Part shown: positions 60,486 to 64,000 of the stretch, piece by piece | Numbering within the stretch: position 1 is the stretch's first letter | Layout: each line of letters begins with the position of its first letter | Assembly (NCBI GenBank): GCA_045613945.1 | Contig: JAZLBZ010000002.1 | Coordinates: 1 to 64,000, forward strand | Length of the DNA: 64,000 nucleotides | DNA from: HGM04593 sp045613945 | GTDB lineage: Bacteria; Bacteroidota; Bacteroidia; Bacteroidales; Bacteroidaceae | Reading direction: 5' to 3' | Notes under the pieces: generated by a model | What the model was told of the DNA's origin: nothing | Database searches by the model: none | The model's input: the letters and a program-made list of their open reading frames with translations, nothing else | Translations under genes and position numbers: made by a program

Positions 60486-60939
60486 TAAAGCCTCCTTTCT
60501 CTGTCATTATCTTTTCGAGCGCGCGACCAAAATCGGCCGGGTCCATAAACGGTTTGTCCAGTTTCTCCTTAGCCCAAATCTCTATGGTGTCGTCCATTCC
60601 TATGAAACGTACCTCCTGGGCTATGCCGGCCATTGCCATGTATCTCTTTGGCAACAGGATGCGGCCGTTGCTGTCAATGCTCAGTTCCTCTACATCGGCA
60701 ACAAACTGGCGGAATATCATCTGGTGTGCTGCGTTCCAACGGTCGAGACGGCTGCGCAGCAAGTCAAGCTGTTCGTTCCAACTCTTTTCGGGGTAGAGTA
60801 CAAGGCACTCCTGGTATACATCCTTGCGCAGCATGACCTTTTCGCAGCCCGCCTCTTGCAGGATACGACGGAAACAGGCCGGCAGGAATACTCTGCCTTT
60901 GCTGTCGCTTTTTGCCTCTATGTTACCAATGAAACGCAT
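60478..60939 (-). CDS. mraZ: Transcriptional regulator MraZ
   Basis: A 153-residue protein with two AbrB-like DNA-binding halves: SKGRVFLPACFRRIL (about 12-26) and SNGRILLPKRYMAMAGI (about 90-106), each with the D-x-K/N-G-R core. MraZ forms a ring and represses its own dcw operon in other bacteria. I chose the ATG at 60937-60939 because the family begins near FIGN; upstream codons lie in the promoter. Two TGGGG boxes 45 bases upstream fit autoregulation. Confidence 0.96.
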   Translation of the reverse strand: MRFIGNIEAKSDSKGRVFLPACFRRILQEAGCEKVMLRKDVYQECLVLYPEKSWNEQLDLLRSRLDRWNAAHQMIFRQFVADVEELSIDSNGRILLPKRYMAMAGIAQEVRFIGMDDTIEIWAKEKLDKPFMDPADFGRALEKIMTEKGGFNE

Positions 60940-60968
60940 ACTTTTAACCGAAAATATAATATTCGTTT

Positions 60969-61002
60969 CAAAATTACACAATTCCCCACAATTCCCCACA
61001 AA
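60969..61002 (-). promoter_or_regulatory. dcw operon promoter with two MraZ-type boxes
   Basis: On the minus strand TAATTTTG (60969-60976) is a -7 match and TTTG (60999-61002) a -33 match with a 22-base spacer. Inside the spacer are two tandem copies of the 10-base unit TGTGGGGAAT (60981-61000), giving TGGGG-N5-TGGGG. MraZ of E. coli binds TGGGN repeats with 5-base spacing, so MraZ bound here would block RNA polymerase. Confidence 0.8.
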
Positions 61003-61184
61003 AAACAAAGGAAAAATAAAATAAAGTTTTCAACAGCCTGTTAAGAATGCTTTTGTTTTTCTACTGTGTTGTTTATCATCTTGATGTATAGAGCATTAAT
61101 TTATGTGCTATGCAGATGGCCTATGGTGGGGTGCGGACTCTGTTTTTTTATGCAGTGCCGGTTGCATTCTACTACTAAAAGAAC

Positions 61185-61192
61185 TATTTTTG
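61185..61192 (+). promoter_or_regulatory. -7 element of the M28 peptidase gene
   Basis: TATTTTTG matches TAnnTTTG, with GTTG (61161-61164) 20 bases upstream as a one-mismatch -33 element. The ATG is 22 bases downstream. Confidence 0.55.
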
Positions 61193-61214
61193 TGCAAAAT
61201 AAGACTTTACCGTT

Positions 61215-62132
61215 ATGTCAAGATTCCCACTGCTCGCAGTTGTTCTTCTTCTGCTTTCTTTTAGTGCCTCTTCTCAGAAATACATAGAGCGAGGATACCG
61301 TACAATTCTATCATCCGATGCCAGGATTTTTGTCGAGACGCTTGCTGCCGATTCAATGCAAGGGCGTGATGCCGGCGAGGAGGGCGGCCGCATGGCTGCT
61401 GCATACATTGTGTCATTGCTCAAGGAGTGGGGTATTGAGCCTCTTGATAATGAAGGCTATCTGCAGCCATTTGCGGTCGAGGATTGCGAAATGAACAATA
61501 TACTTGCCATAATTCCCGGCAAGAGTAAGGAGTTTGTTGTTGTAGGTGCGCATTATGACCACGTTGGTGTCGGTGTGGCTGTTGATGGCGACAGTTGCTA
61601 TAACGGGGCCGATGACAATGCCTCGGGCGTATCTGCGGTGTTGCAGATTGCAAGGGCGGTCAAGGGTATGCACAAGACTCCTGAGCGTGGCATAATATTT
61701 GCCTTTTGGGATGGCGAGGAGATGGGGCTGCTTGGCTCGCGCCACTTTGTTGAGAATTGCGCCTTTTTATCGGATGTTTCGGCCTATATGAACTTTGACA
61801 TGATAGGTCGTGGCCCGTTAGATAATCCCAAGCACCTGACCTATTTCTACACAGCATCGCATCCTGTTTTTGGCGATTGGCTGAAGGAGGATATGGCAGT
61901 GCGTGGCTTCTCCTTTATTCCCGATTATCGTGCGTGGGACAACCCCACAGGCGGCAGCGACAATGCCTATTTTGCCAAAAGCGGAGTTCCTGTTGTGTGG
62001 TATCATACCGAGGGACACCCCGATTATCATCTCCCCTCGGACACAGCAGATAAAATAGATTATGAGAAGATGACAGACATCACTCGCGCAGCCTTCCTGT
62101 GTGCGTGGCGCTTGGCGAATGAAAAGTATTGA
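61215..62132 (+). CDS. M28-family zinc aminopeptidase, exported
   Basis: A 305-residue peptidase with a signal peptide (about 1-20, ending ASSQ). The dinuclear zinc site is visible: His and Asp in GAHYDHVG, the bridging Asp in NGADDNASG, the catalytic Glu pair in WDGEEMG, an Asp in NFDMIGR and a final His in HPDYHLPSDT. It removes N-terminal residues from peptides in the periplasm or outside. It stands alone with its own promoter and shares a terminator with nhaA. Confidence 0.94.
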   Translation: MSRFPLLAVVLLLLSFSASSQKYIERGYRTILSSDARIFVETLAADSMQGRDAGEEGGRMAAAYIVSLLKEWGIEPLDNEGYLQPFAVEDCEMNNILAIIPGKSKEFVVVGAHYDHVGVGVAVDGDSCYNGADDNASGVSAVLQIARAVKGMHKTPERGIIFAFWDGEEMGLLGSRHFVENCAFLSDVSAYMNFDMIGRGPLDNPKHLTYFYTASHPVFGDWLKEDMAVRGFSFIPDYRAWDNPTGGSDNAYFAKSGVPVVWYHTEGHPDYHLPSDTADKIDYEKMTDITRAAFLCAWRLANEKY

Positions 62133-62171
62133 TACGAAAAAAGGAGTTGCGACGCAACTCCTTTTTTCGTA
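62133..62171. terminator. Bidirectional terminator between the M28 peptidase and nhaA
   Basis: Arms of 19 bases (62133-62151 and 62153-62171) around a single base, with GC-rich core GGAGTTGCG and flanking A6/T6 runs. It directly follows the M28 stop and lies 12 bases from the nhaA stop. Confidence 0.9.
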
Positions 62172-62183
62172 TATTCTTTTTGC

Positions 62184-63521
62184 TTATGCCTTTTTGGGCA
62201 GGTAACGGCTGAGCAGAAGGCTGCCAACTACAGCCGAAATTAGCGAACCGCAAAGAATGCCCAACTTAGCCTCGGCAAGCAGTGTTGTGCCATTGCCCAG
62301 TGCTGCATAGGAGAGGTCGGCGATGAAGATTGACACTGTGAGACCGATGCCGCACAGCATGCATACCGATGCAAATGACTTCCAGTCGGCTCCCTGTGGC
62401 AACTGTACAAATCCAAGTTTGATGGCAATCCATGAGAATGTGAATACGCCAATGAATTTGCCGGCAACCAGTCCAATGATAACGGATAGCCCAATGCCGC
62501 CAAAGAGGCTGCCAATGCTCATTGCAGAGAGGTCTATGCCCACATTCGCAAATGCAAAGAGCGGGATGATGAAGTAGCCGATGATGTTGTGCAGGCTATC
62601 CTCGAACTCCTGCAGCGGGCTGATGAGTTTGTCGGCTGCAGACTCAATGCTCTTGAGCTTGTGAATCTCCTCGTGTGTGAGTAAGGCTGTGTGATGCTTG
62701 CCCACGACGTGCACCTCGTTGAATCCGCTTATGTTCTCCTTTATGCGCTCGATATAACGTACTGCTCCCTTGCGCAGCGAACCCGGTGTGCAGAACGCCA
62801 CAATTACTCCTGCAATTGTTGAGTGTATGCCCGAGTTGAGCATCAGGTACCACAGTACAAGTCCGGTAACAAGGTAGAAGTTCTTGGACATTATCTTCTT
62901 GTGGTTGGCAATCATTAGCACGGCCACGCAAGCTCCGGAAAGCAGCAGGTAGTTGATGTCTATTGTGGATGAGTAGAAAATAGCAATGACAATGATGCCG
63001 CCCAGGTCATCGGCAACTGCAAGTGCGGCAAGGAAAATCTTCAGGCCAATGGGTACTCTCTTGTCAAAAATTGACAGCACTCCAAGCGAGAATGCAATGT
63101 CCGTTGCCATTGGAATGGCAACGCCTCGCATCATGTCGGGGTTGTTGGGGCATGTGAGCCAGAAGAACAGCACCGGAATGAGCATGCCGCCACATGCGCC
63201 AATGATGGGCAGCATTGCTTTTTTTGCCGAAGAGAGCTCGCCGACAAGTATCTCGCGCTTTATCTCAAGACCTACAGACAGGAAGAATATTGCCATGAGG
63301 AAATCGTTGATAACCTCAATGAGTTTCATTGGGTGCCCGTTGTGGCTGAAGAGATTGAATTCCCCTATTGAGAGAGATACCTCCTGGCTCCAGAAACTGA
63401 AGAACTCGTCTTTTAATGGCGTGTTAGCAAAGATAAGAGCAAAAACGGTACAGATTATGAGAACGGCACTGCTGTTCACATACTTCTTGACCATGCTCTT
63501 GAAACTGTAGTTGTGTGTCAT
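62184..63521 (-). CDS. nhaA: Na+/H+ antiporter NhaA
   Basis: A 445-residue antiporter with about twelve transmembrane helices, expelling sodium in exchange for protons. The ion-binding Asp pair is in LAALAVADDLGGIIVIAIF (core AVADDLGG). ATDIAFSLGVLS and the NPDMMRGVAIPMATD segment (the family's PMATDIAFA-type motif) are also characteristic. It is longer than E. coli NhaA (388) because of a soluble loop of about 50 residues (near 265-320), common in Bacteroidetes. Confidence 0.96.
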   Translation of the reverse strand: MTHNYSFKSMVKKYVNSSAVLIICTVFALIFANTPLKDEFFSFWSQEVSLSIGEFNLFSHNGHPMKLIEVINDFLMAIFFLSVGLEIKREILVGELSSAKKAMLPIIGACGGMLIPVLFFWLTCPNNPDMMRGVAIPMATDIAFSLGVLSIFDKRVPIGLKIFLAALAVADDLGGIIVIAIFYSSTIDINYLLLSGACVAVLMIANHKKIMSKNFYLVTGLVLWYLMLNSGIHSTIAGVIVAFCTPGSLRKGAVRYIERIKENISGFNEVHVVGKHHTALLTHEEIHKLKSIESAADKLISPLQEFEDSLHNIIGYFIIPLFAFANVGIDLSAMSIGSLFGGIGLSVIIGLVAGKFIGVFTFSWIAIKLGFVQLPQGADWKSFASVCMLCGIGLTVSIFIADLSYAALGNGTTLLAEAKLGILCGSLISAVVGSLLLSRYLPKKA

Positions 63522-63547
63522 GTCCTATGCTTTTTCTTTTCCGGTTG

Positions 63548-63555
63548 CAAAAGTA
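63548..63555 (-). promoter_or_regulatory. -7 element of nhaA
   Basis: On the minus strand TACTTTTG matches TAnnTTTG, 26 bases before the nhaA ATG. No -33 element at the right distance. Confidence 0.5.
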
Positions 63556-63621
63556 CCCCCTTTTTTGCTGATAAGGTGTGGCAATTCATTAATAATTACG
63601 AATGGTGTAATCGGTTTTAAC

Positions 63622-63655
63622 AATGAAACGCTGCCTATGCGGGCAGCGTTTCATT
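63622..63655 (-). terminator. Terminator of the C1B peptidase gene
   Basis: AATGAAACGCTGCC (63622-63635) pairs perfectly with GGCAGCGTTTCATT (63642-63655). It lies three bases after the peptidase stop. The following T-run is weak (TTAAAACC). Confidence 0.7.
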
Positions 63656-63658
63656 ATG

Positions 63659-64000
63659 TTACTGTTCGGGTGTGAACATTGGGTCCCAAGCCGGAAGCAT
63701 GATTGGTTTCTGCTTGAGAACGTCAAGAACTTTTGCGGGAACATATTTTTTGTCCACCACAAGGCGGAACATATACTCATTGAACCACTCGTCGGTCATT
63801 ATGAGTGTGCCGTTGAAGCCCGATTTTGCGCCCCAACTGTTCTCTACCTGCCACTTCTTGGGCTTACCGTCGGCGTCAAGGTCCACAGCCATAAGTGTCA
63901 TTGCGTGCGATGAGCCGCTGTCAAATGTGATGATGCGCTCGCGCTTGTCCATTCCAAACTCAATGCCAAAAAGTTCCTCGTACTTGAAGTTCGCAAGGTC
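63659..64000 (-). CDS. C1B cysteine peptidase (bleomycin hydrolase/PepC type), C-terminal part
   Basis: The last 113 codons of a papain-like aminopeptidase; the start and the catalytic Cys are beyond the window. The catalytic His is in SSHAMTLMAVDLD and the Asn in WQVENSWGAKSG. The MTDEWFNEYMFRLVVDKKYV segment is diagnostic of the C1B family. These enzymes form hexamers and trim peptides; in Bacteroidetes they are often exported, but the signal region is not visible here. Confidence 0.92.
   Translation of the reverse strand, partial: DLANFKYEELFGIEFGMDKRERIITFDSGSSHAMTLMAVDLDADGKPKKWQVENSWGAKSGFNGTLIMTDEWFNEYMFRLVVDKKYVPAKVLDVLKQKPIMLPAWDPMFTPEQ

Overview
The window is a stretch of chromosome from a member of the Bacteroidales (Bacteroides/Prevotella-like; I cannot name a genus). 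The evidence is a SusC/SusD pair with BACON and leucine-rich-repeat lipoproteins, the Bacteroidetes sigma-factor promoter signature (TTTG about 19 bases upstream of TAnnTTTG) before many genes, a Rho factor with a long disordered insert, small Bacteroidetes-only families (DUF3127, DUF4835) and the Bacteroidetes version of the division/cell-wall cluster, without murF or ddl.

Layout. (1) 1-5545: end of a membrane protein, a BRO/DinD-type gene beside tRNA-Asp, a minus-strand operon recR / membrane protein / glycosyltransferase / acetyltransferase, and a secreted esterase. (2) 5546-8793: a TonB-dependent receptor preceded by a perfect 26-bp palindrome, then engB. (3) 9082-24903: a ten-gene operon of SusC, SusD, two lipoproteins of little-known families, two LRR lipoproteins, a subtilase lipoprotein, a DUF1573 protein, a lipocalin-like lipoprotein and a redoxin-like lipoprotein. 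It has no glycoside hydrolase and carries a protease plus protein-binding folds, so I read it as a surface system for capturing and cutting protein or glycopeptide. Its SusC has an in-frame stop just before the last beta strand. (4) 25126-37720: rho; a DUF3127 gene on the other strand; then dnaN, a DnaQ-like exonuclease, coaBC fused in frame to a DUF4835 domain, recN, a SPOUT rRNA methyltransferase, a protease-like/TPR protein and a 13-repeat Sel1 protein. (5) 37726-41063: tilS, tRNA-Cys, a nitroreductase and a membrane acyltransferase-like protein. (6) 41064-45006: about 490 bases of structured non-coding DNA, then gyrB, rpsT, tRNA-Glu and recO. (7) 45003-60939: the dcw cluster on the minus strand, in transcription order mraZ, rsmH, ftsL, ftsI, murE, mraY, murD, ftsW, murG, murC, ftsQ, ftsA, ftsZ, yqeY. 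Its promoter has MraZ-type boxes between the two promoter elements. (8) 61215-64000: an M28 peptidase, nhaA and the end of a C1B cysteine peptidase.

How the parts work together. The dcw genes carry out meso-diaminopimelate-type peptidoglycan precursor synthesis (MurE has the DNPR motif) and division-ring assembly, with MraZ as the likely autorepressor. The dnaN-to-Sel1 stretch mixes DNA replication and repair, coenzyme A synthesis, envelope factors and rRNA modification in one orientation. The SusCD operon is the accessory, nutrition-related part. The observations I consider most worth following are the SusC nonsense codon, the CoaBC-DUF4835 fusion, the protease/LRR-equipped SusCD operon as a whole, the palindrome before the TonB receptor, and the MraZ-box promoter.
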